DNA of 64,000 bases from Corynebacterium suranareeae. Its GTDB lineage: Bacteria; Actinomycetota; Actinomycetes; Mycobacteriales; Mycobacteriaceae. Numbering within the stretch: position 1 is the stretch's first letter; each line of letters opens with the position of its first letter. The position numbers and the translations under genes were made by a program. The notes under the pieces were generated by a model. That model saw only the letters and a program-made list of their open reading frames with translations. It was not told the origin of the DNA and searched no databases. This document shows positions 8,274-16,958 of this stretch, piece after piece. The DNA lies in contig NZ_AP017369.1 of NCBI RefSeq assembly GCF_002355155.1, forward strand, positions 2,170,001 through 2,234,000, written 5' to 3'.

Positions 8274-8291
8274 TCAACGCCGATAGCGATC
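8274..8291 (-). promoter_or_regulatory. ClgR operator upstream of hflX
   Basis: The sequence TCAACGCCGATAGCGATC fits every position of the published ClgR consensus WNNWCGCYNANRGCGWWS as I recall it. Its centre is about 57 bases upstream of the hflX ATG, and a possible -10 (TAGATA) lies about 8 bases before the ATG, so the site is placed as expected for an activator. The clgR gene is in this window at 28.8 kb. Confidence 0.8.
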
Positions 8292-8387
8292 AAAGCTGCA
8301 TAAACACCATTGCTACGCCCTGTATTCCCCAAACGTGGGGGCTATTTCTCACGGAGGCGAAAAGTGACTATTGCCTGTTAAGAGGGT

Positions 8388-8393
8388 TAGAAT
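8388..8393 (+). promoter_or_regulatory. -10 box (TAGAAT) of a leaderless transcript
   Basis: It lies 7 bases before the ATG at 8401, with no Shine-Dalgarno in between. A weak -35 (GTGACT, 8364-8369) is at 18-bp spacing. This decides the start of the downstream gene. Confidence 0.6.
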
Positions 8394-8400
8394 AATCGCC

Positions 8401-9156
8401 ATGACTAGCGATCTGAAGACAATCGGTATGGATTTTACAAAGTGGCAAGATGCGGTAGAAGCTGCAATTGCCTCTGAGCGTCTCGAGGTAACTGGCGAGG
8501 TTCGAGGCGGCCAGCTTATTCAATTCTCGGATGATTCCGGCGCTCAAATTAATATTCTTGCCGTTGAGCCTTTTGCTACCTTCGCTGGATTCAACTCAGC
8601 CACCATCGCTTATGGCCATGTCAGCATGATCAATGATGTGCTGGCATTAGTTGATATCATCGATCCTTTTGGCACCCCGGTAGCTACGATTACCTGCAAC
8701 CTTGCGCAAGGTCCACTTTTAGTTGATGAGCCTGTGCAGCGCTGGCAGCAGCTGCGTATCACAGCTCTTGGCGTTAATGTGCAAACCCATGACAACGCTG
8801 ATGCCTACATCCGCAATGGTGGCGAAACCGTAGGAATGCTAGTTTCTGAAGGCGCAGAAAAGATCGCTAGTGGCAGCGGCGCGGTTATCCCAGATGCATC
8901 TGCGGAGTTTTCAGCTCGTGTCCTTGCCTCGGAATACCGCACAAACTCATTGACTGGACAGCGATTCATCCACGCCACCGTGGACGGTCTGTTTGCTTTT
9001 GATGTGTGCCTTCCCGATGCCCCAGAATTGCCTGCCCGTGATTCTGTCCTCTCAGGTACCGTCATGCTCACTGCTGCTGTTATCCCTACCGAAGTAACGG
9101 GCTGTGGTGGTTCCGGTGGCTGTGGCTCTGGAGGCTGTGGCTGCGGCGGACACTAA
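8401..9156 (+). CDS. Conserved hypothetical protein with Cys/Gly-rich tail
   Basis: 251 residues, not recognised as an enzyme family. The body is soluble with alternating short strands and an NILAVEPFATFAGF core, and there is no signal peptide or membrane segment. The last ~18 residues are almost only Gly, Cys and Ser plus a terminal His (five Cys), after TEVTG, a tail that looks able to bind a metal ion. A longer frame starts at a TTG (8371), but the ATG at 8401 follows a -10 box at leaderless distance and is preferred. It is divergent from hflX and followed by its own terminator. Confidence 0.8.
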   Translation: MTSDLKTIGMDFTKWQDAVEAAIASERLEVTGEVRGGQLIQFSDDSGAQINILAVEPFATFAGFNSATIAYGHVSMINDVLALVDIIDPFGTPVATITCNLAQGPLLVDEPVQRWQQLRITALGVNVQTHDNADAYIRNGGETVGMLVSEGAEKIASGSGAVIPDASAEFSARVLASEYRTNSLTGQRFIHATVDGLFAFDVCLPDAPELPARDSVLSGTVMLTAAVIPTEVTGCGGSGGCGSGGCGCGGH

Positions 9157-9170
9157 AATCTTTAGCAACT

Positions 9171-9204
9171 TGGGGGATCTCACAAATTAGAGGTTCCCCA
9201 TTTT
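9171..9204 (+). terminator. Terminator after the Cys-rich protein gene
   Basis: A hairpin of TGGGGGATCTC with GAGGTTCCCCA (two G-U pairs), followed by TTTT. Confidence 0.75.
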
Positions 9205-9359
9205 GTATTCGTCCAGCCCTCAAAATTGACTCAACGTTTCCAAGTATCTAGATTAAAACTTTCGCATAAGATACTGGTGCAATCGTTTACGTAAGCTACT
9301 AAGGTGATCTGTACGCAAGACACACGCGCCGACGTGGTGGGAGGAGTGATTGTAGGAAA

Positions 9360-9899
9360 ATGGGAGAACAACTTCCGTTTGCTAATGGCTCGCGCTCCTC
9401 AAAGCTGCCGCTTTTTGTCATCGGAATATGCTGTCTTTTGCTCATCCTCTGGCTCAAACTTCCCGGGATACTGCTTGCAACGATCATTGCAGTCGCAACC
9501 TTCAGCGTCATGCGAATGCGAACCTCCACACCTGAAGTTTCTTCGCTACGCACCTCGATTCGTTTGTCATCTGAAGACATCACTGATGTACAAAACGAAT
9601 GGCAACAGTTTTTAAACTCACCAGATGCTGACGCACTTGCTGATCGGACCATGGCCAGGCCGGCGTTAGCTGATCCTGATTGTGGTGATGCAGCTATTGA
9701 AAAATTCCACTATGAAATCAGCAATGCCAACAGGTTCCTCGGCAGACTTGAAGCCCGCTTGCACCAAAATCTCTTAGTCAGCGAACTTGAAACACTGCTC
9801 AAAGTCACTGATGAACGCGCATTAGAACTGCGCGAAACCTGGTTGGATGCCCGCAAAGCGGCCCTGAAACTCGGGCCGAACTATAAACGTGGCGCTTAA
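9360..9899 (+). CDS. Small membrane-anchored hypothetical protein
   Basis: 179 residues. Two hydrophobic segments at about residues 15-50 ([18 protein letters not shown], then [13 protein letters not shown]) form a membrane hairpin; the remaining ~125 residues are a charged, helical cytoplasmic domain with a coiled-coil-like stretch ([17 protein letters not shown]). No family was recognised with confidence. GGGAGGAG lies about 13 bases upstream of the ATG. Its stop overlaps the stop of dapF on the opposite strand by three bases, a convergent pair with no room for a terminator. Confidence 0.75.
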   Translation: MGEQLPFANGSRSSKLPLFVIGICCLLLILWLKLPGILLATIIAVATFSVMRMRTSTPEVSSLRTSIRLSSEDITDVQNEWQQFLNSPDADALADRTMARPALADPDCGDAAIEKFHYEISNANRFLGRLEARLHQNLLVSELETLLKVTDERALELRETWLDARKAALKLGPNYKRGA

Positions 9900-10729
9900 A
9901 TCTCCACTTCGCCAAGCGCGATAATTTTACTTGGGCCCGTCAAGGTGGAACCGTCGTCGAAAATTTGCACTTCCACTTCCCCACCTGGCACTTTAACCCG
10001 CACTGTTCCCTCACCTAAACCTGCATCTGCCAAAGCAGCACACGCGGCAGCAACAGTGCCGGTCCCACAGGAACGGGTCTCCCCCACGCCGCGTTCCCAC
10101 ACGCGCATCGATACGGAATCTTCTTCTAGTTCAGTCACGATTTCTACGTTCACACCATGGGGGAAGAAATCTTGATCAAATGCGGGAGCACGCAATTCCA
10201 TCTCAGCCAGCGATGCTGCGCTTAGACCAGGCACCACACACGCAAGGTGAGGATTGCCCATATCCACACCAAGTCCTGCAAATACTTGACCATCAATATC
10301 GCAGGTAGATAGCCCGGTAACCTCAGGAGTGCCCATGTCTACTCGAACTTCGGCTGCATGTTGATCTGCCTCCAAAATATCAACATGGCGCTCTCCTGCA
10401 CGGGTGCCGATATCAAAACTTTTCGCATCCACTAAGCCTCGCGAATACAGCCAATGGGCAAAAAGCCGCACGCCATTTCCACACATTTCTGCCAATGAGC
10501 CATCCGCATTGCGGTAGTCCATGAACCATAAATCTGGATCGACGGTCGAATCTTCAATTGCTGCCGCTTTAACCACACGTAAAATTCCATCCGCGCCGAT
10601 TCCCGCCCGGCGATCACATAGCTGCACGACCTGTTCGGGTGTTAAGTCGATTTGTGCTTGCTCATCAGGAATGATGATGAAGTCATTTTCAGTGGCATGG
10701 CCTTTGGCAAAAGGGATGGTTAAATTCAC
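9896..10729 (-). CDS. dapF: Diaminopimelate epimerase DapF
   Basis: A 277-residue PLP-independent epimerase converting LL- to meso-diaminopimelate, the last step before lysine and peptidoglycan precursors diverge. The two catalytic cysteines are visible: Cys83 in [13 protein letters not shown] and Cys221 in [10 protein letters not shown]. From published work on the C. glutamicum enzyme these two can form a redox-sensitive disulfide. It forms an operon with miaA upstream (5-base gap). Length is normal. Confidence 0.97.
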   Translation of the reverse strand: MNLTIPFAKGHATENDFIIIPDEQAQIDLTPEQVVQLCDRRAGIGADGILRVVKAAAIEDSTVDPDLWFMDYRNADGSLAEMCGNGVRLFAHWLYSRGLVDAKSFDIGTRAGERHVDILEADQHAAEVRVDMGTPEVTGLSTCDIDGQVFAGLGVDMGNPHLACVVPGLSAASLAEMELRAPAFDQDFFPHGVNVEIVTELEEDSVSMRVWERGVGETRSCGTGTVAAACAALADAGLGEGTVRVKVPGGEVEVQIFDDGSTLTGPSKIIALGEVEI

Positions 10730-10734
10730 CCTCG

Positions 10735-11643
10735 CTATTCTAGACCCAAAATCTCTACAGCTTGCACCGTGGTATCTCCAGACGCATCAATCCACTGCAC
10801 ACGGTGATCTCTGTTGAACCAACTGCGTTGTCGCCTGACATAACGTCGTGTGCCCGTTACCGTGCGTTCTTGGGCTTCCTCCCAGGTCAATTTCCCTGCC
10901 ATAGCGGAAAGCACCTGGGCATAGCCAATAGCGCGTCCAGCAGTGGAATCTGAAATCAGGCCGTGCTCGGCAACAAGCTGTTCTACCTCAGCTACAAAAC
11001 CACGCTCGAACATCAAAGCAGTACGTTGTTCTATTCGTGGATTAAGCCATTCTGGGGTGGTTTTTAAACCAATTATTTTAGTCCCCCACCGAGGGGGTGC
11101 ATCCTTAGGCGGCTGGCTTGCTTGGAATGGTTTGCCGGTCAATTCGATGACTTCCAAGGCGCGGACGGTGCGCCGTGGATCATTATCTTCAATAATTGCT
11201 GCCGCAGCCGGGTCAATTTGGGCAAGCTCTGCGTGCAACGCCGAGATGCCAATTTCTGCCAGCCGTTGTTCAAAGCGGGCCCGCACGCCCGGATCTGTGG
11301 GAGGGAATTGCCAATCATCAACCAGAGACTGCACATACAACATGGATCCACCCACCAAGATAGGTGTTTTACCGCGCGCTAAAATATCTTCCACATCAGC
11401 TACTGCATCTTCTTGGTACTTAGCCACAGACGCAGTCTCCGTGACTTCAAGGACATCTAATTGGTGGTGCTTGATACCTTCACGTTCACTGAGCGTAAGT
11501 TTTGCTGTACCAATGTCCATGCCTTTATACAGCTGCATGGAATCCACGTTGACTACTTCCCCGTCAAGCTTGTGCGCTAGAGCAATGCCCAGGGCTGATT
11601 TTCCAGATGCAGTTGGACCTACCACTGCAATGGGGGTTATCAC
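10735..11643 (-). CDS. miaA: tRNA dimethylallyltransferase MiaA
   Basis: 302 residues. It transfers a dimethylallyl group to A37 of tRNAs reading UNN codons. The P-loop GPTASGKSA is at residues 9-17, the substrate segment [16 protein letters not shown] follows, and [13 protein letters not shown] and the C-terminal [14 protein letters not shown] region are family hallmarks. It is transcribed with dapF and the gene upstream at 11671 (27-base gap). The partner enzyme MiaB, which acts next on the same base, is encoded at 17.7 kb. Confidence 0.97.
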   Translation of the reverse strand: MITPIAVVGPTASGKSALGIALAHKLDGEVVNVDSMQLYKGMDIGTAKLTLSEREGIKHHQLDVLEVTETASVAKYQEDAVADVEDILARGKTPILVGGSMLYVQSLVDDWQFPPTDPGVRARFEQRLAEIGISALHAELAQIDPAAAAIIEDNDPRRTVRALEVIELTGKPFQASQPPKDAPPRWGTKIIGLKTTPEWLNPRIEQRTALMFERGFVAEVEQLVAEHGLISDSTAGRAIGYAQVLSAMAGKLTWEEAQERTVTGTRRYVRRQRSWFNRDHRVQWIDASGDTTVQAVEILGLE

Positions 11644-11670
11644 GATTAAAATCTCCTTGACGTTCGTGAG

Positions 11671-12282
11671 TTAAAAAGTCCAACGCGCAACGTAGCGTCC
11701 CACGCCATGTGTATCGTCTGTATCAATAAGCTGTGTGCTTTTTGCTTGCGACACCAGTGCTGCAAGATCGAGCCATAGTTGGGGTTCGCGGAGGGAGGCG
11801 TCGATAAGCATTTCCTTGCTTGGTACGTGCTCAAGCTCGCCGCTCAACAGCGATTGGCACCAGCCATCAATTTTTTGCGCGCCGGGTATAAGCGCGGACG
11901 GTGCGCGGGCTGTTAGGCCGGTGGGGCCGTCGAGGGCGAGGACGGTTACCGCCTCGAGGCCAATAACTTCCAATCGGTCGCGCACGCCGTCAACGCGCTG
12001 CTCAAACGAGCCCAAAGCAACCCGCTGCAGGATCTCTGGCAAATAATTTCCATCGGAAACCTGCACGCTCGGAGCACCCCAGGCTCTCAAATTTCCGGCG
12101 TGCTGGGTAAACCACGCCTGATCGCGGGAGCCCACCAAATTAATTGAGCGACTATTGCCAGCTAATTCCTCTTCAAACACTAAACGCAATGCCTTTAAAA
12201 GACGCGCTCCAGCGGTATCTCGAGGAGCTAGTTGAGGCACCAGCGCCGGGCTTCCAGGCATAATAACAAGCGTTGCATTCAC
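11671..12282 (-). CDS. Conserved actinobacterial protein, Rv2728c-like
   Basis: 203 residues. It has the same position as Rv2728c in Mycobacterium (directly upstream of miaA-dapF) and resembles class III extradiol dioxygenase-like (LigB-type) folds, with VIMPGSPALVPQLAP at the N-terminus and THGVGRYVARWTF at the C-terminus. Catalytic metal ligands are not obvious to me. It is probably the first gene of the miaA-dapF transcript. Function unknown. Confidence 0.75.
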   Translation of the reverse strand: MNATLVIMPGSPALVPQLAPRDTAGARLLKALRLVFEEELAGNSRSINLVGSRDQAWFTQHAGNLRAWGAPSVQVSDGNYLPEILQRVALGSFEQRVDGVRDRLEVIGLEAVTVLALDGPTGLTARAPSALIPGAQKIDGWCQSLLSGELEHVPSKEMLIDASLREPQLWLDLAALVSQAKSTQLIDTDDTHGVGRYVARWTF

Positions 12283-12467
12283 AAACTACACCCTATCCTC
12301 ATGGGTAAAATTACTGGGCAAACACCTCTGCTGAGCAAGGTTTTTGATGATAGTGCACCCTATCTGGCTGACACCTACAATGCCACGCGGTATGTTTAAT
12401 AAACGTAATTCGAGTTTCGGCGGCCGTGTCGCGCGGCCAGGACGCCCCAATGCTTTAAGGACCCACC

Positions 12468-13835
12468 ATGACTGAGAACCAGACTCCCAGCTCCACCTCT
12501 GCACCAAAGCCGGGACCTCGCCCTGGCCAGGGCCCACGCCCAGGACCCCGACCAGGGGCTCAGGCCGCTGCAAAAAAGGCAGCGGTTCCAACTCCGTCAC
12601 CGATCGTGAAAACCACCAACGATCCAGCAAAATTCGGTCGAGTTGAGGCAGATGGTTCAGCGTATGTCACCACTTCTGCGGGTGAACGTTTGATTGGTTC
12701 TTGGCAGGCTGGAACTCCAGAAGAAGGCCTTGCACATTACGGTGCCCGCTTTGATGATCTAGCCACCGAAGTTGAGCTCATGGAGCAGCGTCTTGTTTCC
12801 CACCCAGATGATGCCACCTCTATCCGCACTAAAGCCGAAGAGCTTAAAGCCACGCTGCCTACCATCGCAGCTATTGGTGATTTGGACGCTGTCGAAGAGC
12901 GTTTGAACAAGATCATCAACAATTCTGAAGAAGCTAACGAGCGTGCCAAAGAGCAAAAAGCTAAAAACCGCGAACGTGCGATTGCACGCAAAGAAGAACT
13001 CGCTGGTGAGGCCGAGGATCTAGCAGAAAACTCCTCTGACTGGAAGGTTGCCGGCGATCGTATCCGCGCCATCTTGGATGAATGGAAATCAATCCACGGC
13101 ATCGACCGCAAAACCGATGATGAGCTGTGGAAGCGTTACTCCCGCGCGCGTGATTCCTTCAACCGCCGCCGCGGAGCACACTTCGCTGAGCTAGACCGCA
13201 CCCGCGCAACAGCCCGCAAGCTGAAAGAAGCCCTGGTTGAGCGCGCAAATGCCCTCAAGGAATCCACCGAGTGGAACGACACCGCCCGCGCATTCCGCGA
13301 TTTGATGACCGAGTGGAAAGCCGCTGGACGTGCACCACGCGAAATCGACGACAAACTGTGGGCAGCCTTCAAGGACGCTCAGGACTACTTCTTTGACAAG
13401 CGCAACGCCGTAGCCAAGGAACGCGACCAAGAATTCGAAGCAAACGCTAACGCAAAGCAGCAGCTTCTAAACGAATACGACTCTCAGATTAACCCCGAGC
13501 AAGACCTTGAGGGTGCACGCAACAAGCTCCGCGAACTGCAAGAAAAGTGGGAGGAAATCGGCTTTGTTCCACGCGGAGTAGTCCGTGAATTCGAAGAAAA
13601 GATCGGCGCTCTAGAAAAGCGCGTTTCCGCTGCCGAGGAGTCCCAGTGGCGCCGCACCGACCCAGAAGCTCAAGCTCGCGCTGATCAATTCTCCGCCAAG
13701 GTGGCAGAATTCAACGCTCAAGCCGACGCAGCTCAGGCCAAGGGCAACACCAAAAAGGCCGAGAAACTGCGCGCACAAGCAGCTCAGTGGGAAGAGTGGG
13801 CTCGCGCCGCACACGAGGCAGTTGACCACCTGTAA
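12468..13835 (+). CDS. DUF349-family protein
   Basis: 455 residues. After a Pro/Gly-rich, low-complexity N-terminus (about residues 10-40) come repeated DUF349 units recognisable by W..A..R...D.LW..F..A...F patterns (for example near DDELWKRYSRARDSF and DDKLWAAFKDAQDYF), with long charged helices between them. Homologues (Rv2731 in Mycobacterium) sit at the same place near miaA/miaB. Function unknown; the helices predict an elongated coiled-coil protein. AAGGA is 6 bases before the ATG. The stop codon is immediately followed by the ATG of the next gene. Confidence 0.85.
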   Translation: MTENQTPSSTSAPKPGPRPGQGPRPGPRPGAQAAAKKAAVPTPSPIVKTTNDPAKFGRVEADGSAYVTTSAGERLIGSWQAGTPEEGLAHYGARFDDLATEVELMEQRLVSHPDDATSIRTKAEELKATLPTIAAIGDLDAVEERLNKIINNSEEANERAKEQKAKNRERAIARKEELAGEAEDLAENSSDWKVAGDRIRAILDEWKSIHGIDRKTDDELWKRYSRARDSFNRRRGAHFAELDRTRATARKLKEALVERANALKESTEWNDTARAFRDLMTEWKAAGRAPREIDDKLWAAFKDAQDYFFDKRNAVAKERDQEFEANANAKQQLLNEYDSQINPEQDLEGARNKLRELQEKWEEIGFVPRGVVREFEEKIGALEKRVSAAEESQWRRTDPEAQARADQFSAKVAEFNAQADAAQAKGNTKKAEKLRAQAAQWEEWARAAHEAVDHL

Positions 13836-14861
13836 ATGAAGTTTTCCAAATTAGCGGACCAGATTTTCGGCCAAGAACCCGACGATCAGGTCCGCTCCTT
13901 TGTGTTCATGTCCAACCTTGAGGCACAAGAAATCGCCAACACCATGGATGTTTCCGTGTCCGTGGAGCGTATTCACGCCGATTTAGCAGGCAACACCGAA
14001 CTCGCTTCAGAGCTGTACTTCCTCCCCGATGAATGGGACGAAGCCCAAGGCTGGGTGAAAATTAACTATCCGCTTATCGACGACACCGCCTCAGCCAGCC
14101 TCGACGTTGTCTTAGATGCCACATTCCAGCCCCTACCGGGCCAGCCATTTGAGGGCGAGGCAATAACGCTTATCGACGCCTTCCTCCATCACGGCGAACA
14201 AACCGCCAGCAAGCCACCCTGGAATCGAAACACGATCCACACCTCCCACATGCATCCGCCAGGAGCAAATGGAGATTGTGACTACTGCGCTGTTTTAGAG
14301 TCTCGCGGATATACCCTTGCCCACGAAGAAATCCAACAAACTCTACCCCTTCAGGATCGAGAGTGGTCTGCTGGCGATTTATCAGTTTTCGACGTCGTGG
14401 GCACCGAATTTCCCCACCACTTGATGCCAAGCATTGTGTCGCTGCAACACCGCGCAGCCCTTGATGTTCCTCATGGGTCGTTGAGTACTTCACCTGCGCA
14501 ATGGGATGAAGTGCGATTACATCAGCAATCTGAAAGGATCCTTAAAACAGGAACGAAACTTTTCACTGTTCTTTTTGCCTGTAGCTCAACGGTTGTTGCA
14601 ATGTCATCAATTGCCATTCCACCAGGTTCCAACCCAGACATTGCAGAACAAGGACTCACCATCGTACACCCTGACTTTCGGGGCCGTGGTCTTGGAATGG
14701 CGGTAAAAGTAGCGGGGTTGTCATTGCTGGCCAAGCACCACCCGGACATCAAACGTGTGGCTACCTCAAATGCCATAGACAACCACGCTATGTTGGCAAT
14801 CAACCGCGCACTAGGAGCCACTGAGATCTGCCGTACCACTTTGTGGGAGAAAAAACTCTAG
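13836..14861 (+). CDS. GNAT-family acetyltransferase
   Basis: 341 residues. The C-terminal third contains the acetyl-CoA binding motif (VHPDFRGRGLGMAVK, about residues 280-295) followed by ATSNAIDNHAMLAINRALGA, the typical end of a two-domain GNAT. The N-terminal half is a degenerate GNAT-like domain, as in mycothiol synthase-type proteins, although this is not MshD. It starts on the base after the DUF349 stop, so translation is likely coupled. Substrate unknown. A short fragment resembling its end recurs at 15592-15645. Confidence 0.8.
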   Translation: MKFSKLADQIFGQEPDDQVRSFVFMSNLEAQEIANTMDVSVSVERIHADLAGNTELASELYFLPDEWDEAQGWVKINYPLIDDTASASLDVVLDATFQPLPGQPFEGEAITLIDAFLHHGEQTASKPPWNRNTIHTSHMHPPGANGDCDYCAVLESRGYTLAHEEIQQTLPLQDREWSAGDLSVFDVVGTEFPHHLMPSIVSLQHRAALDVPHGSLSTSPAQWDEVRLHQQSERILKTGTKLFTVLFACSSTVVAMSSIAIPPGSNPDIAEQGLTIVHPDFRGRGLGMAVKVAGLSLLAKHHPDIKRVATSNAIDNHAMLAINRALGATEICRTTLWEKKL

Positions 14862-14889
14862 TGCTTAAGAGCTTGCGTGGTGTGTCTCT

Positions 14890-15015
14890 TCAGCGTTTGA
14901 TTGCGTGCCCGATTGTTATTAAAACGATGAGCGTGAGAATCCCAAGCTGAATGGGATTAACGCTCGCGCCGAACAGTAACTCGGTTCCCATCACAATGGC
15001 GGAAAGCCCGGCTTG
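14890..15015 (-). pseudogene. C-terminal fragment of a membrane transporter (EamA-like)
   Basis: About 40 codons ending at the TGA (14890) read like the final two membrane helices of an EamA/DMT-type transporter (LSAIVMGTELLFG then IQLGILTLIVLITIG) and a basic end. Upstream of this the frame runs straight into the repeat element at 15005-15385, so the rest of the gene is missing. Family assignment is tentative. Confidence 0.45.
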
Positions 15016-15385
15016 GGTCGAATTAGTGCCGAAATAGCTGTTTGCCGCGCGTGGTTTTAGGTGGTCGTGTGCTTGGTCGTGTCCTTGGCGGCATAAGACC
15101 AAACCAGGAGACCCAGAAATCACGTTTTCGACGTTTGTGGGTCTCCTGGTTTGGTGTATCGCGTTCATTACCAAACACAGAGACCCAACATCTAAGTTTT
15201 TGAAGATTCTGGGTCTCCTGGTTTGGTCGCACTCAAATTTCGGCCTCTAACCCTAAAGGTCACACCTCCCCAGAAGCCCGTTTAAGGGGTTTTCAAGGTC
15301 AAGCGCATACCAAAGCTCATCTAAGAAAACTCGAGGCCTTAAACAAGCGATAAACGCCTATCGCGTATTTTCATGGCTTCAGTGT
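15005..15385 (-). repeat. Double-hairpin intergenic repeat, copy A
   Basis: About 370 bases that align along their whole length with the reverse complement of 36620-36985 (copy B), differing at roughly one base in six to eight by eye. Two tandem hairpins share the arm ACCAAACCAGGAGACCCA: hairpin 1 at 15098-15115 with 15138-15155 (18 bp perfect), hairpin 2 at 15170-15187 with 15210-15227 (15 of 18 pair). Both loops are 22 bases. A conserved CGAGGCCTTAAACAAGCG block and a CTCCCCAGAAGC block lie to the right. It is not coding. Confidence 0.85.
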
Positions 15386-15591
15386 TCAGCTTCTTGGCAA
15401 ACTAGCGACGATTCCTCAAACAGATTGATCTGCTCTACTGATCAAACTTCCCAGAAGCTCCTATTGATCCACCGAAGTTAAGATCGAAAAGTGTGTATTT
15501 TTTTCGCTGGGAATGCAACGGATGGAGAGTTTGTCACCCTTGCCAAAAATTTCCACTGGTCAGAGAGCCAATAAGTTCTTCCTCTAGTGAG

Positions 15592-15645
15592 TTTGATCCA
15601 AGTCGGGTCAAACACGTGTCCAGCTCAAATGCCATAGACAACAGC
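15592..15645 (+). pseudogene. Remnant of a GNAT gene
   Basis: This stretch encodes FDPSRVKHVSSSNAIDNS, which mirrors HPDIKRVATSNAIDNH of the GNAT protein ending at 14861; 18 bases in a row are identical. No start, no acetyl-CoA motif and no continuation are present. It is a fragment of a paralogue or of a duplicated gene end. Confidence 0.55.
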
Positions 15646-16054
15646 TGCGGTGAAGAAGGCGGAGAAAGTGTAAAAGTTGAACTCTCTGCTTAAACTCGGT
15701 GCCCAACCACTGCTGCACCAACACCTTGCCACAACACGGCCACAGCGATAAGGGGCGCACCCGCGGTGGATTTATTAATAGTCGACATGCCCCTTCGCAA
15801 TCTACTCCCCTTGCACCAACTCCGACGCAGCGTGTCACCCTACCCCGACGCCCAACGGGTATGTCGAGTTATTTGCGGCTTTGTCTATTCGCAAAAGACA
15901 AATCTAGAGATCAGCTACTCGTAACATGTTCATTTCTTCCATGGCATGCCCCTCTAAGACGAAAACAGGTGCCCGCCAGGGTTCCGGAAGTCAGAGGAAA
16001 GTGGGAAACTTAAGGCATCAGACACTATTTATAAAGTAAGGGAAGTGAGGGGCC

Positions 16055-16870
16055 ATGTGCCGACTCTTCGGTTTGAGCGCCGAACAGCAACGCGTTCGCG
16101 CAACATTCTGGCTTCTCGACGCCCCGGACAGCCTCATACTCCAATCCCACCGCAACCCGGACGGAACTGGCCTTGGGACCTTCGATATTGATGGACAGCC
16201 CCGGGTGGAGAAAGAGCCGATCGCAGCCTACCAGGACACCGCCTTCGCATATGAGGCAAAGCAACGCCATAGTAGTACTTTCCTGGCCCACCTGAGATAC
16301 GGCACCGGTGCGCCCGTGGAAATGCGCAATACCCACCCCTTCGAAATGGACCGACGGCTATTTGCCCATAACGGAGTCGTCGGTGATCTGCCGTTACTCC
16401 GGGAGTATCTGGGAGCGGATCTGGCATTGGTGCGGGGTGAGACAGATTCCGAGCTTATTTTCCCCTTGATCACCAGAGAAACCAGACGGGCGGGTGGAAA
16501 CGTCGTAGAGGGGATAAGTCAGGCTCTGTTTTGGCTATCGGAGAATGTTCCGGTCTATGCCTTGAACTTGATCATCACCTCGGCGCATGAAATGTGGGCG
16601 GTGCGTTGGCCTGAAACCCATGAATTGTTTCTTCTCGACCAGCGCAAACAACCAGCCCCCATTGAACAACGCACCAGCCATGGCATGCGGATCAACTCCC
16701 CAGAGCTTGGCTTCCATCCTCCGGTGGTGATCGCCAGTGAGATGCTAGATCCTTCCCTCGACTGGCACCTGATCTCCTCTGGCGAGCTAATTCACGTGGG
16801 TGCCGATCTAACAATCAACCAGATCCCGGTGGTCGACGGCCCACCCCGTCGGACACTGCTGATGAAGTAA
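16055..16870 (+). CDS. Class II glutamine amidotransferase
   Basis: 271 residues of the Ntn-type class II glutamine amidotransferase family (YafJ/EgtC-like). The catalytic Cys2 follows the initiator Met (MCRLFG); SHRNPDGTG, LAHLRYGTG, NTHPF and FAHNGVVGD are the family's glutamine-site motifs. Such proteins release ammonia from glutamine or hydrolyse gamma-glutamyl amides; the substrate here is unknown. Codon use appears richer in G/C at third positions than in neighbours, and the gene lies between repeat/fragment sequence and miaB-side genes where I recall no gene in C. glutamicum ATCC 13032, suggesting acquisition. GTGAGGGG precedes the ATG. Confidence 0.85.
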   Translation: MCRLFGLSAEQQRVRATFWLLDAPDSLILQSHRNPDGTGLGTFDIDGQPRVEKEPIAAYQDTAFAYEAKQRHSSTFLAHLRYGTGAPVEMRNTHPFEMDRRLFAHNGVVGDLPLLREYLGADLALVRGETDSELIFPLITRETRRAGGNVVEGISQALFWLSENVPVYALNLIITSAHEMWAVRWPETHELFLLDQRKQPAPIEQRTSHGMRINSPELGFHPPVVIASEMLDPSLDWHLISSGELIHVGADLTINQIPVVDGPPRRTLLMK

Positions 16871-16902
16871 AACTGATAAGAACAAACTCATGCTGGAAGA
16901 AC

Positions 16903-16939
16903 GAAAAGCGGTTGATTACTTAGAAAATGATCAACCGCT
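16903..16939 (-). terminator. Terminator for the miaB/membrane-protein transcript
   Basis: 10-bp perfect arms AGCGGTTGAT (16907-16916) and ATCAACCGCT (16930-16939); on the minus strand it is followed by TTTT. It may also stop the converging amidotransferase transcript. Confidence 0.8.
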
Positions 16940-16958
16940 GTTGGTTTCAAAAAGCTTT

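Larger units (their letters stand above)
14862..16054. other. Gene-poor 1.2-kb region with repeat element and gene fragments
   Basis: It contains a truncated membrane-protein tail (14890-15015), a ~370-bp double-hairpin repeat (15005-15385), a GNAT fragment (15592-15645), and ~400 bases upstream of the amidotransferase gene with no recognised gene. Such a mixture is typical of an insertion site. Confidence 0.6.

Noticed and set aside
15493..15693. 66-codon plus frame as an intact small gene
   Set aside because: Only the middle resembles a GNAT end; there is no ribosome site or family match for the rest. Listed as a fragment instead.
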